A DNA stretch of 64,000 nucleotides, taken from Streptomyces sp. CB00316 (GTDB lineage: Bacteria > Actinomycetota > Actinomycetes > Streptomycetales > Streptomycetaceae). The notes under the pieces are model-generated. The model saw only the letters and a program-made list of their open reading frames with translations. It did not search any database and was not told the DNA's origin. Below, piece by piece: positions 49,989 to 58,756 of this stretch (the first letter of the stretch is position 1; every line of letters starts with the position of its first letter). The stretch spans positions 1 through 64,000 of the forward strand of contig NZ_LIXI01000016.1 of NCBI RefSeq assembly GCF_001905595.1, written 5' to 3'. A program made the translations under genes and the position numbers.

Positions 49989-50174
49989 TCCGACCCGGAC
50001 GTCACCTTCCACGAGGACGACTCCCAGGTCGGGACCGGTACGGCTCCGCGGGCGACGGCCGGCTTCCGCAACCTGGCCATCAGCACGATCCGCCTCGCCG
50101 GACGAGCCGGCATCGCCCACGCCTGCCGCGACCTACTCCACCACGGGACGCTTGCGCCGTTTGCGACATCTAAT
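49989..50174 (+). pseudogene. C-terminal fragment of an ISAs1-type transposase
   Basis: The open frame reads DVTFHEDDSQVGTGTAPRAT, then AGFRNLAISTIRLAGRAGIA and ends at TAA 50172-50174. This matches the C-terminal end of ISAs1/H-repeat transposases (E-D-x-S-Q-V-R-T-G-x-A-P followed by L-R-N-L-x-I-G-x-x-R-L-A-G). An in-frame stop at 49986-49988 cuts it off from any upstream part. The fragment is too short to act. Confidence 0.7.
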
Positions 50175-50334
50175 CAACCATCATGAAACCGGGCAGAGCG
50201 GAACTACGCCGGAATCGTTCCTGGAGAACGATGACTGGCTTCGAAACCGAACTCGTCCAAATCAAGCCATCACAACGAGGCTGAGATCAATCGGTCCACA
50301 GATCTCGACGACTACTTTTGGCCCGTGATCAAGC

Positions 50335-50354
50335 CATGAGTACGCATACTCATG
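50335..50354. promoter_or_regulatory. Perfect palindromic operator candidate
   Basis: CATGAGTA-CGCA-TACTCATG: two 8-bp arms in perfect inverted symmetry with a 4-bp centre, ending 33 bp before the ATG of the lipoprotein gene. The region is AT-rich for this genome. It could be a repressor site overlapping the promoter. Confidence 0.5.
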
Positions 50355-50387
50355 CGTCCCATGTGATCGTGTGACAAAAATTCATCT

Positions 50388-51104
50388 ATGCCATCAATTC
50401 GCTTCACTGCGTCCGTCGTCATAGCGGCTGCGGGCTCCCTGGCCCTGACCGCCTGCGGCACCCAGACAGCCTCATCCACATCCACCACCCCGGTCGGCCC
50501 CCAGGTCTCCGCCTCACCCGCCCGGCAGCCCACCGAGAAGCAGTTCCTCGACATCCTCAACAAGTTCGCGCGCCAATGCTCCCCCGACGCCCCCAGCGGC
50601 AGCGGAGCCGCACCAGATCCCGGAACACTCCCCGGCGGCATCCCCGGCGGTGTAGCCCCCCGCACCAACAAGCCCGCCGGGACACCTGACGCGAACGGCG
50701 ACATACCCATCCCCGTCGATGACTCAGGTGAGATGCCCGACAAGCCCATGCAGTCCGGCCCACCACAGGAAGTCGAACTCGGCGAAATCGAAAAGTGCGC
50801 CGCCGCCAAGCACGCCGAGCGCCTGACCACCACAGCAGCCGGAGCGCCGCACACCACCTACAGCACACTTCAGCACACCGTTATCGCCGCCGGATACCGT
50901 ACCGACCGCATCCACAAGATGCCCGACCTCGGCGGCGACCCGCGCGCCCGAGTGGACCTTCGGTTCATGGGCTCCGGCCTGGCGGTGGAAGTCGTCGGCA
51001 CCGGAACAGGCGTGATCGCGACACCCTTCGGCGCCCCCGAAGACGAGAGCGTGTCCGTGACTGAGGTGAGGCGGAAGCCGAACCTGGACGCACCGTCCTC
51101 CTGA
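50388..51104 (+). CDS. Hypothetical lipoprotein
   Basis: A 238-aa predicted lipoprotein: signal peptide ending in LTAC (Cys about residue 23), then a Ser/Thr/Pro-rich linker. Two further cysteines (ARQCSPDAP and EKCAAAKHA) flank a long Gly/Pro/Asp-rich disordered loop. The C-terminal 90 residues look like a beta domain (ARVDLRFMGSGLAVEVVGTG). No Shine-Dalgarno is visible before ATG 50388, so it may be translated from a leaderless transcript. Its TGA coincides with the presumed left end of an IS3 remnant, so the original C-terminus may have been changed by that insertion. Confidence 0.7.
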   Translation: MPSIRFTASVVIAAAGSLALTACGTQTASSTSTTPVGPQVSASPARQPTEKQFLDILNKFARQCSPDAPSGSGAAPDPGTLPGGIPGGVAPRTNKPAGTPDANGDIPIPVDDSGEMPDKPMQSGPPQEVELGEIEKCAAAKHAERLTTTAAGAPHTTYSTLQHTVIAAGYRTDRIHKMPDLGGDPRARVDLRFMGSGLAVEVVGTGTGVIATPFGAPEDESVSVTEVRRKPNLDAPSS

Positions 51105-51290
51105 ACTGCGAGTGAGCCGTTCCGGATTCGGTGGAGACTCGATTCCGTGAATGGATTGAGCCATGGCACGCCCTTCCCGTTACCCGGTTGAGCTGCGCCG
51201 TCGCGCGATGCGCATGTTCGCCGAGGTCCGTGGTGACTGTCCGAACGAGTGGACCGCGCTGCGGGCGGTCGCCCAGAAGCCGGGCATCGG
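51105..51290 (+). mobile_element. IS3-family remnant (5' end of orfA)
   Basis: ATG 51163 starts MARPSRYPVELRRRAMRMFA then EVRGDCPNEWTALRAVAQK, the N-terminus of a streptomycete IS3-family OrfA. Upstream CCGGATTCGGTGGAGACTCG also resembles the leader of these elements. At about 51291 the sequence changes abruptly to an IS5-type remnant in the opposite orientation. The remaining four fifths of the IS3 element are gone. Confidence 0.7.
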
Positions 51291-51511
51291 GGTAGTACGG
51301 GGTGTCGGCGGCGATCCGGTCGATCGGCATGCAGTTGTGCGCTCAGATAGCGCAGCGTGCGGGCTGGACAGATCAATCGACGACGGGTAGACAAGCACGA
51401 GAAACTCCAGGTGGGGCACGGTGGATCTTGGTCGTGACACCTCCGACCAGGAGCTTCATCGCGCTGCAGAGCCGTCCAAGTGACGCACATCGCAATGAGG
51501 TTGGAACCAGC
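51291..51511 (-). mobile_element. IS5-family remnant with internal deletion
   Basis: On the minus strand pieces of the same transposase type as at 48663-49358 are present: VLVYPSSIDLS (near 51395) and LPIDRIAADTPYY (51291-51330), with the roughly 250 bp between them deleted. The right end ATGAGGTTGGAACCAGCTC (51495-51513) resembles an IS terminus. Sequence differences from the first copy show that it is not a recent duplicate. Confidence 0.7.
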
Positions 51512-51594
51512 TCACTGTTCCGTCCCCGCCAATCACACCCCGGCCCCGGCGCTCGCATGCCATGATGCGGGCAATGCCGGACGCTGGGGGGCGT

Positions 51595-52350
51595 ATGGGA
51601 AACACGGGCACAGTGCTGCGCGAACTGCGCGGCGCCCAGAAGAGCACCAAGGGCGTCTCGCTCTACTCGCGATACGTGAACCGCCCGGCCGGGCGGTTCC
51701 TCGCAGCGGGCGCGTACCGGGTCGGGGTGACGCCCAATCACGTTACGCTGATCAGCGCACTGTTCACCTACGGCGCGCTCGCGGCGGTCGCACTCGTGGA
51801 GCCGTCCTGGACGCTGGCGCTCGCGGTCTACGCGGCGCTCGCGCTCGGCTTCGCCTTCGACTCCGCCGACGGCCAGCTCGCCCGGCTCACCGGCCGGGGT
51901 GGACCCGACGGGGAGTGGCTGGACCACGTCGTTGACTGCGGCAAACTGCTGCTCGTCCACACCGCCGTGCTGATCTCCTTCTTCCGCTTCGGCGAACTTC
52001 CTTCGCAGGGCTGGCTCCTGCTGCCGCTGGGCTTCCAGCTGGCCGCCGCGGTGACCTTCTGCGCGGGGCTGCTGCGCGAACAGCTCGGAAAGGCGGCGGC
52101 CACCGCACAGGCGGCCACCGCACCGGCCGGACCCACCGCACCGGCCGGACCCGCCGCACCGGTCTCGCGGGTGCGGGCCATCGCCTTGCTGCCCGCCGAC
52201 TACGGAGTCTTCTGCCTGGTGTTCCTGCTGCTCGGCGCACCCGGGGCCTTCCGGGCCGGGTACGCCGTGCTCGCGGTGGTCCACACGCTCTTCCTGGCGG
52301 CCTTCCTCACCAAGTGGTTCAGGGAGCTGAGAGCGCTCCGTCCCGGCTGA
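51595..52350 (+). CDS. CDP-alcohol phosphatidyltransferase family protein
   Basis: A 251-aa membrane enzyme with about six helices. The family catalytic motif D-x2-D-G-x2-A-R-x8-G-x3-D-x3-D is complete in FDSADGQLARLTGRG and DGEWLDHVVDCGK (about residues 84-110). It transfers a phosphoalcohol from a CDP-activated donor to an alcohol acceptor. ATG 51595 follows GGGGGG; ATG 51562 or 51574 are alternatives. The convergent neighbour is a cytidylyltransferase (32-bp overlap), which could make the CDP-activated substrate. Confidence 0.87.
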   Translation: MGNTGTVLRELRGAQKSTKGVSLYSRYVNRPAGRFLAAGAYRVGVTPNHVTLISALFTYGALAAVALVEPSWTLALAVYAALALGFAFDSADGQLARLTGRGGPDGEWLDHVVDCGKLLLVHTAVLISFFRFGELPSQGWLLLPLGFQLAAAVTFCAGLLREQLGKAAATAQAATAPAGPTAPAGPAAPVSRVRAIALLPADYGVFCLVFLLLGAPGAFRAGYAVLAVVHTLFLAAFLTKWFRELRALRPG

Positions 52351-52768
52351 CCAGCACGTCCAGCGCTCGGCGCAGCTGGGTGCTGGACGTGTGCACGGTG
52401 TACGGGAAGTAGACGACCTCCACGCCGACCTCGGCGAAGTCGCGCTCCAGCTTCTCCCCCTTCTCCGTGCCCCGCCAGTCGTCACCCTTGAAGATCACGT
52501 CGAACCGGACCTGCTGCCAGGTCTCGACCTTGTCCGGCACGGTCTCCACGAAGGCGGCGTCGACGAACCGCACACTGCGGACGATCTCCAGCCGTTCGCG
52601 CAACGGGATGACGGGCGTGTGACCCTTGGCGAGGGCGGCCATCTCGTCCGAGACGACCCCCGCGACCAGGTAGTCGCACTGACTGCGGGCATGCCGCAGG
52701 ATGTTGAGGTGTCCCACATGGAACAGGTCGTACGCCCCGGGGGCGTACCCCACCCTGTGCTGCACCAT
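52319..52768 (-). CDS. Glycerol-3-phosphate cytidylyltransferase-like enzyme
   Basis: A 149-aa nucleotidyltransferase of the TagD/cytidylyltransferase family. HVGH (AYDLFHVGHLNILRHAR, residues about 13-29) is the nucleotide-binding HxGH motif; the C-terminal RTSSTQLRR-like element appears as YTVHTSSTQLRRAL. It should activate a phosphorylated polyol with CTP. ATG 52768 has GGGGAGAG about 8 nt upstream. It overlaps the convergent CDP-alcohol transferase by 32 bp. A broken paralogue lies at 49482-49571. Confidence 0.87.
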   Translation of the reverse strand: MVQHRVGYAPGAYDLFHVGHLNILRHARSQCDYLVAGVVSDEMAALAKGHTPVIPLRERLEIVRSVRFVDAAFVETVPDKVETWQQVRFDVIFKGDDWRGTEKGEKLERDFAEVGVEVVYFPYTVHTSSTQLRRALDVLVSRDGALSAP

Positions 52769-52918
52769 CCGTATCTCTCCCCCCACGGTCAACGTGATCC
52801 GGTGATGTTCCAACGACCTTACTGTGAAGAACACTTGTGCAAGCCGTGAACGGATAAGCTGGGGAAGGGCTGTTCCCGCAGGGAGCGGCGGCTGTTGTGG
52901 GGGGAAGGCGATCGTCCG

Positions 52919-54181
52919 ATGTCCGATGTCGAGCGGCACAGGCCGTTTCTGAACCGCCGCCTTCTGGTGGTCTCGACGAACTACGCACCAGAGGTCACGG
53001 GCATCGGCCCGTACGCGACTCAACTCGCCGAGCACTGGGCCGCGTCGGGCGCCCGGGTGCGGGCGCTCACCGGTATGCCGCACTACCCGTCCTGGCAGCT
53101 GGACGAGGCGTACCGCAGTGTGTGGCGGACGGTCGAGACACGCGGCGGTGTCGGCGTGCACCGGCGCAGGCACTATGTGCCGACCCGTCAGACCGCTCTG
53201 CGACGTGCCGCGTTCGAGGCGTCCATACTTGCCTCCGGGTTGTTCGCCCCGCCGCCGGGACGACCGGACGCCGTCATCGCGCAGATGCCCAGCCTCGCCG
53301 GCGGGGTGATCGGTGCCCGCCTCGCCCGCCGCCACCACGTCCCGTACGTCCCCGTCGTCCAGGACCTGATGGGCGCCGCCGCCGCGCAGAGCGGCATACG
53401 GGGCGGAGGCAGGGCGGCAGCGGTCGCCGCGGCGGCCGAGCGGTACGCGCTCAGCGGCGCCGCCCTCGTCGGCGTCATCCACGAGAGCTTCGTCCCCGGC
53501 GTCACCGCCCTCGGTGTCGACCCCGGCCGCATCCGGCTCGTCCCCAACTGGACCCATGTGCAGGGGCCCACCGCCGACCGGGCCGCCACCCGGGCCCGGC
53601 TCGGCTGGGGCCCGGCCACCCCCGTCCTGCTGCACGCCGGCAACATGGGCCTCAAGCAGGGCCTCGACGTCCTCGTGGACACCGCCCGCCTCGCCCCGGA
53701 CGTCCGGGTCGTCCTGATGGGCGACGGCAACCAGCGCGACGCTCTGCGCGCCCGCGCCGAGGGACTGCGCAACGTGGACTTCCTGGAGCCCGCGGGGGCC
53801 GCGGAGTTCACCGACGTCCTCGCCGCCGCCGACGTCCTCGCGGTGACCCAGCGGGCCTCCGTCCTCGACATGAGCGTCCCCTCCAAGCTCACCTCGTACT
53901 TCGTCTCCGGCCGCCCGGTCATCGCCTCCGTCGCCGACGAGGGCGGCACCGCCGACGAGGTGCGCCGCTCGGGAGCCGGGGTGCTCGTCGCCCCCGAGCA
54001 CCCGGCCGCCCTGCTGGCGACGTTGCGGAAACTGGCCGCCGACCCGGCCGCGGCCGACGCGCTGGGGGCCGAGGGTCCGCGATACGTGGCGCGCCACCTG
54101 AGCCGGGAGGCGGGCCTCGCCCGCTTCGACGACCTCCTCACCGAGGCACTGCAGGACGGACAAGGGAGCCCCCGTCGATGA
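52919..54181 (+). CDS. Glycosyltransferase family 4 (WbuB-like)
   Basis: A 420-aa GT-B glycosyltransferase. N-terminal STNYAPEVTGIGPYATQLAE and GMPHYPSWQ are typical of WbuB/WcaI-like enzymes; the donor-binding C-terminal domain has LLHAGNMGLKQGLDVLVDTA and the acidic region around SVLDMSVPSKLTSYFVSG (residues about 318-335). ATG 52919 has GGGGAAGG about 10 nt upstream. It heads an operon with a Wzz-like gene (ATGA overlap) and a flippase, so it likely works on an undecaprenyl-linked polysaccharide unit. Confidence 0.88.
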   Translation: MSDVERHRPFLNRRLLVVSTNYAPEVTGIGPYATQLAEHWAASGARVRALTGMPHYPSWQLDEAYRSVWRTVETRGGVGVHRRRHYVPTRQTALRRAAFEASILASGLFAPPPGRPDAVIAQMPSLAGGVIGARLARRHHVPYVPVVQDLMGAAAAQSGIRGGGRAAAVAAAAERYALSGAALVGVIHESFVPGVTALGVDPGRIRLVPNWTHVQGPTADRAATRARLGWGPATPVLLHAGNMGLKQGLDVLVDTARLAPDVRVVLMGDGNQRDALRARAEGLRNVDFLEPAGAAEFTDVLAAADVLAVTQRASVLDMSVPSKLTSYFVSGRPVIASVADEGGTADEVRRSGAGVLVAPEHPAALLATLRKLAADPAAADALGAEGPRYVARHLSREAGLARFDDLLTEALQDGQGSPRR

Positions 54182-55869
54182 CCCCCGTGAACCGTGTCCT
54201 GGACGACCAGGACGAACCGGCGCTGCTGCGCGACCAGTTCCGCCAACTCCTGCGCTACCGGGCGCTGCTGGCGGTCGGCGTGGTCATCGGGCTGCTCGGC
54301 GGCGGCTATCTCGCCCTCAGCGGCGAGGACACCTACACCGCCACCGGCGAGGTGCTGGTCCGCTCCGCCATCTCCGACCCCTTCGCCAGCGGGGCCACCG
54401 CCGACAAGGGCATCAACATCGGCTCCGAGCGCCAGACCGCCGTCAGCGACACCGTCGGCACTTTGGCCGCGGGCACCCTGCTCAAGAAGGGCGACGACGT
54501 CGCCGCCCGGGAGCTGCTCGCCGGGCTCCAGGTCACCAACCCGCCCAACACCCTCACCCTCCGCTTCGCCTACACCGGCGCCACCCCCGAGCAGTCCCGG
54601 GCCCGCGCCGAAGCCCTCGCCAACGCGTATCTGGCCCACCGCAAGGCGCGCACCGAGGAATCCATCAAGAACATCTCCGACGGCTACCGGGCGCAGCTGG
54701 ACCCGCTGGAGGAGAAGCGCGACCTGCTGGAGAAGCAGATCGGCGCGGGCGCGGCCGACGATGTCACCAGCGCCCGGGCCAACATCATCGTCTCCATCTC
54801 CGAGCTCAGCCGGAAGATCTCCGAGCTCAAGGCCCTGGACACGACCCCCGGCTACCTCAACAAGAAGCCCGTCGCGCCCACCTCGCCCACCGGCCCAGGC
54901 CTGCCGCTGCTGCTCGGCCTCGGCGGAGTCGTCGGCCTCGCGCTGGGGCTGCTGCTCTCCTGGGTGCGGCTCGTCTTCGACCCCGCCGTACGCTCCACCC
55001 GCGAGCTGGTCCGCTCACTCGGCGCCCCCCTGCTCGGCACCCTGCCCCGCGAACGCGGCGCCGCCGGTTCGGTCCTCGCCATCGGCCGCAGCGGCTCCCG
55101 GCTCGCCGAGGAGTACCGGGCCGTCGCCTTCCGGCTCGCCTACGACCCCTCCTTCGCCGAGAGCCGCCGCCTGCTGGTCACCGCCCCGCGCGGCGACAAC
55201 GAGGAGGCGGCCGCGGCCGCCGCCAACCTGGCCGCCGCCTTCGCCGAGATGGGCCGCGACGTCCTCCTGGTCGAGGCCGACCTGCGCACCCCCTCCCTCG
55301 CCGGTGCCCTGGGTTCCGCCGCGCACGAGGTCCGCCCGCCGCGCTGGGCCGGCGAGGAGGGCGACGGCAGCTGGCCCACCGGTGGCCGCTCCAATGTGGA
55401 CGTCCCCGGATCCGGCGCCTTCGCCCTGATCCCCGGCACCACCGTCGACAACGTGCCGCGCGCCCTCACCTCCACCCCGGTCGGCCGCATCGTCGCCGAG
55501 GCCGACCGGCCCGGCAGCGTCGTCATCGTCCTCGCCCCGCCCGTTCTCTCCTACGCGGACGCGGTCGCCCTGGTCGACCGGGTGGAGGGCGTGATGGTCG
55601 TCTGCGATCCGCGCGCGGTGCACCGCAGCGACCTGGAGCGCATCCGCGAGATCATCGGCGCCTCCGGCGGCTCCGTCCTCGGTGCCCTGCTCCACCCGGG
55701 CCGGCGGCGGCTCACCCGGTCGGAGCGTCACCCGAAGTCCGGCCGGCGCCGGACCGGTGGCGGTGGAGGCCCCACCCCGCCCGCCGAGCCGGACGGGCCC
55801 GAGATCACCGGCGACCCCACCGAGACCCTCGGCCTGCGCTCCTTGACCCTTCCGGCGACGCGGCGGTGA
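54178..55869 (+). CDS. Wzz-like polysaccharide co-polymerase with degenerate BY-kinase-like domain
   Basis: A 563-aa membrane protein. Transmembrane helix one (LLAVGVVIGLLGGGYLAL, about residues 31-48), extracellular region with a coiled coil (EEKRDLLEKQIGAGAA), second helix (GLGGVVGLALGLLLSWV, about 246-262), then a cytosolic ParA/BY-kinase-like domain from about 300. In active kinases a Walker A GK(S/T) follows the T-x-P motif, but here it reads TAPRGDNEEAAAAAANLAAA, lacking the lysine; Walker A' (LLVEADLRTPSLAGAL) is partly kept. No tyrosine-rich tail. It probably regulates chain length without kinase activity. Confidence 0.85.
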   Translation: MTPVNRVLDDQDEPALLRDQFRQLLRYRALLAVGVVIGLLGGGYLALSGEDTYTATGEVLVRSAISDPFASGATADKGINIGSERQTAVSDTVGTLAAGTLLKKGDDVAARELLAGLQVTNPPNTLTLRFAYTGATPEQSRARAEALANAYLAHRKARTEESIKNISDGYRAQLDPLEEKRDLLEKQIGAGAADDVTSARANIIVSISELSRKISELKALDTTPGYLNKKPVAPTSPTGPGLPLLLGLGGVVGLALGLLLSWVRLVFDPAVRSTRELVRSLGAPLLGTLPRERGAAGSVLAIGRSGSRLAEEYRAVAFRLAYDPSFAESRRLLVTAPRGDNEEAAAAAANLAAAFAEMGRDVLLVEADLRTPSLAGALGSAAHEVRPPRWAGEEGDGSWPTGGRSNVDVPGSGAFALIPGTTVDNVPRALTSTPVGRIVAEADRPGSVVIVLAPPVLSYADAVALVDRVEGVMVVCDPRAVHRSDLERIREIIGASGGSVLGALLHPGRRRLTRSERHPKSGRRRTGGGGGPTPPAEPDGPEITGDPTETLGLRSLTLPATRR

Positions 55870-57110
55870 GAGCCCGCACGGCCGTCCTTTGCTCGGTCGC
55901 GGACCAGGGCGTGGCGGCGCTCACCAACATCCTGGTGCTGGTGGCCGCCGCCCGGCTCTCCACCGTGCCCGACTTCGCCCGTTTCTCCGCCGTCTACCTG
56001 GTCTTCACCGTGCTGCTCGGCGTCTCGGGCGCGTACACCGGGCAGCCCCTCGTCCTCAAGCGCGGGGCGGGGGAGGAGACCCGCAGCGCGTGCCGGTCCG
56101 CCGCCGCCTTCACCGTGCTGGCCGCCGCGACGCTCGGCGCGGCCCTGGCCGCCGTCTGCCTCCTCGTCCCCGGGGACACGGCGCGGGCGCTGCTGATGCT
56201 CGGCCTCGTCCTGCCGGTGGTGCTGGGCCAGGACGCCGTACGGTACGCCTTCTCCACCCTCCAGCAACCCCATCTCGCCCTCCTGTCTGACCTGTTGCGG
56301 CTCGCCTGCGTCCTCGGCGCGCTCGGGACGCAGGTGTACGGGGCCTCTCCCGCCCGCCTGATCACCCTCTGGGGCCTCTCCGCCCTGCCCGCCCTCCTGC
56401 TCTCCGCCGCCCTGCTCCACCGCTCCACCGCCGGGACCCCGCTGCTGCTGCGGCCGATGCTCCGGCGCGGCCACCTCGGGCAGCGGTTCACCGTCGAGTT
56501 CGGCGTCGGCAACGCCACCAGCCAGCTCTCCGTCCTCGGCCTCGGTGCCGTCGGCAACCCGCTCCTGGTCGGCGCCCTGCGCGGGGCGACCACCCTGTTC
56601 GGACCGCTGAACGTGCTGTTCACCTCCGCCACCTCCTTCGGCCCCCCGCTGCTGGTCCGCATCCCCGACGAGCGCCGCCGGATACGGGCCACCGCCGCCC
56701 TCGCCGCCGTACTCGCCACCACCGCGGGGCTCTGGGCCACCGTCCTCGCCCTGCTCCCCGACCGCGTCGGGCGCCAACTCCTGGGCGACACATGGTCCGT
56801 GGCCGCCGCCCTGCTGCCCGCGACCGGCAGCCAGTACGCGGCGATGGCCGTCGGCACCTGCGGGCTGCTCGCCCTGCGGATGCTGGATCCGCGCACCACG
56901 CTCGCCATCCAGGTGGTCTTCTCGCTCACCACCGTGGCGCTCCTCGCGGGCGGTTACGTCGTCGGGGGCGTCCTGGGCGCCGCCTGGGGGCTCTTCCTCG
57001 GCTCGCTCTGCAAGGCCGCCGCCACCTGGATCAGGGTGGCCCGGCTGCGCCGCCGCACCCCGGCTGCGGAGGAGGCCGTCACCGTCGACGCCTTGCCCTC
57101 TGCTCCCTGA
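55866..57110 (+). CDS. Polysaccharide flippase-like membrane protein
   Basis: A 414-aa protein with about twelve hydrophobic helices of the MOP/Wzx-like fold (VADQGVAALTNILVLVAAAR at the N-terminus, ARFSAVYLVFTVLLGVSGAY). Few sequence motifs exist in this family; the assignment rests on topology and on the position after a Wzz-like gene, which it overlaps by GTGA. The likely job is moving lipid-linked glycan units across the membrane. Its last 32 bp overlap the convergent polymerase gene. Confidence 0.8.
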   Translation: MRARTAVLCSVADQGVAALTNILVLVAAARLSTVPDFARFSAVYLVFTVLLGVSGAYTGQPLVLKRGAGEETRSACRSAAAFTVLAAATLGAALAAVCLLVPGDTARALLMLGLVLPVVLGQDAVRYAFSTLQQPHLALLSDLLRLACVLGALGTQVYGASPARLITLWGLSALPALLLSAALLHRSTAGTPLLLRPMLRRGHLGQRFTVEFGVGNATSQLSVLGLGAVGNPLLVGALRGATTLFGPLNVLFTSATSFGPPLLVRIPDERRRIRATAALAAVLATTAGLWATVLALLPDRVGRQLLGDTWSVAAALLPATGSQYAAMAVGTCGLLALRMLDPRTTLAIQVVFSLTTVALLAGGYVVGGVLGAAWGLFLGSLCKAAATWIRVARLRRRTPAAEEAVTVDALPSAP

Positions 57111-58647
57111 ACGTGCTGATCAGCAGCAGACACAGCGCGGCGATGGCCAGCTTCCCCGCCGCCTGGAGCAACGGTCCGCGCAGCAGGATGAAGGTGTACC
57201 CGGCGATCAGCGGCGCGGCGATGGCCAGCACGCTCCCGGGGCCGGGTCCGGCCCGGGTGACGGCCCGCGCGTACCGGCGGTCGGTACGGGCCGCCGCGTA
57301 CCCGATCAGCGCCATCCCGCCGGCCATCCCGGTCGCGCCGAAGTCGACCCAGAACTCGGTCCACAGCGGGGCCGACAGGTTGGTCATCCGCAGCCCCATC
57401 CACTGCCCGACCCGGACCCCGGTGTCCTCCGGCTTCCCGCTCCACACCGCGCGTGGTACGAAGAACAGAGCGGAGCCCGTCAGTTGGCGGCCGTAGGTGT
57501 GGCCCCGGGTGTCGACCCACGAGATGGTGTTGGCGAACATCACCATCTGGTCGTAGTCCTTGGTCACCAGCGGCTCGAAGACCGAGGCCGACTGCGCGGG
57601 CCGCTGCCCTTCGTCGTCGTACCGGAACTTGTCCGCGTACGGGAACACCACCAGCGCACCCACCACCCCCGTCGCCAGCACCGTGCGGTAGACCGCCGCG
57701 CTGCTCGGGAGCGCGGTGAACACGAACGCCATCAGCACCGTCAGGAACCAGTAACGGGCGTTGGAGATGGGGTTGTTCACCACCAGGTTCAGCGCCCCCA
57801 GCGCCACCCAGACCAGCACCGTCGACGGGGTGCGGCGGGCCCGGTAGGAGGTTGCCAGACGGCGGGTGTAGAAGAGCAGCGCCAGCAGCGCCGGGACCTG
57901 GCCGAAGCCCTTGACGAAGGCCGAGCCCACATTGGACCCTTCCGTGACCACCCCGCTCGCCGCGACGGTCTCGTTGATCTCCTGCCGGCTGGTGAAGAAG
58001 ACCGCGGGCCCGCCCAGCTTCATCACGTAGAAGGCGCTCGCCGCGAACGCCACCAGCACCAGCAGCCGCAGCCGCAGCGGCTGCGCCACGGCGGGCCCTC
58101 TGCCTCCCGGGCGCCGCGCGGAGACCGTACGCCGCCGCAGCGGCCGGCGCGAGGCCAGCAGCGCCCCCAGGTCGTAGGCGGCGCACCCCACCAGCACCAT
58201 CGCGATGGCCGTGATCAGGTCCTGGCGCGGCCCCACCATCGGCGTCGGCGTCTGCCCGATCACCACCTGGGCGAACGGCGCCACGCCCATCGCTATGTAC
58301 ACGAACATCCAGAAGACGCCCTGGAGCAGCCGCCGCCGGGTGGAGAGGATCATCGTCGCGAGCCGGGCCCCGGCGTAGCAGGTCAGGACCAGCTGGAGCC
58401 AGTACGCGGTGTCCCGGACGCCGTTGCCGGGCTGCGCGGCGATCACCGCGGGCAGGAAGCAGACAAGACCCAGGATGAGCGGCACCGAAAGGGCCCGCGA
58501 CAGCATCGACCACGCGATCGGCCGCTCGGGAGGCTCGAAAGGACCGCCCCGGGCCCCGGGCCGTTCGGGACGCACGGCCGCGTCGACGGTCCTGCCGCCG
58601 GCCGTGTCGCCGGCCGGTCCGTGCGCCGACGTGTGCACCGACGTCAT
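57079..58647 (-). CDS. O-antigen/polysaccharide polymerase-like membrane protein
   Basis: A 522-aa protein with about ten to twelve hydrophobic helices and a large loop near residues 350-420 (QLTGSALFFVPRAVWSGKPE, DTGVRVGQWMG), typical of Wzy-like polymerases. The tail (FILLRGPLLQAAGKLAIAAL) ends in a basic stretch. Transcribed against the flippase; the start ATG 58647 faces the glycosyltransferase at 58757 across a 110-bp gap. Polymerisation of exported repeat units is inferred. Confidence 0.78.
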   Translation of the reverse strand: MTSVHTSAHGPAGDTAGGRTVDAAVRPERPGARGGPFEPPERPIAWSMLSRALSVPLILGLVCFLPAVIAAQPGNGVRDTAYWLQLVLTCYAGARLATMILSTRRRLLQGVFWMFVYIAMGVAPFAQVVIGQTPTPMVGPRQDLITAIAMVLVGCAAYDLGALLASRRPLRRRTVSARRPGGRGPAVAQPLRLRLLVLVAFAASAFYVMKLGGPAVFFTSRQEINETVAASGVVTEGSNVGSAFVKGFGQVPALLALLFYTRRLATSYRARRTPSTVLVWVALGALNLVVNNPISNARYWFLTVLMAFVFTALPSSAAVYRTVLATGVVGALVVFPYADKFRYDDEGQRPAQSASVFEPLVTKDYDQMVMFANTISWVDTRGHTYGRQLTGSALFFVPRAVWSGKPEDTGVRVGQWMGLRMTNLSAPLWTEFWVDFGATGMAGGMALIGYAAARTDRRYARAVTRAGPGPGSVLAIAAPLIAGYTFILLRGPLLQAAGKLAIAALCLLLISTFREQRARRRR

Positions 58648-58756
58648 GCGCCCCCCCCGGGATCAGTGAATCACTGAACACTCTAACGAATCAGCCCACT
58701 TGGGGAGGGCCGATGACTACCCTGTGAACAAGTGGCCGTAGTCGAGGGGAACTCTG

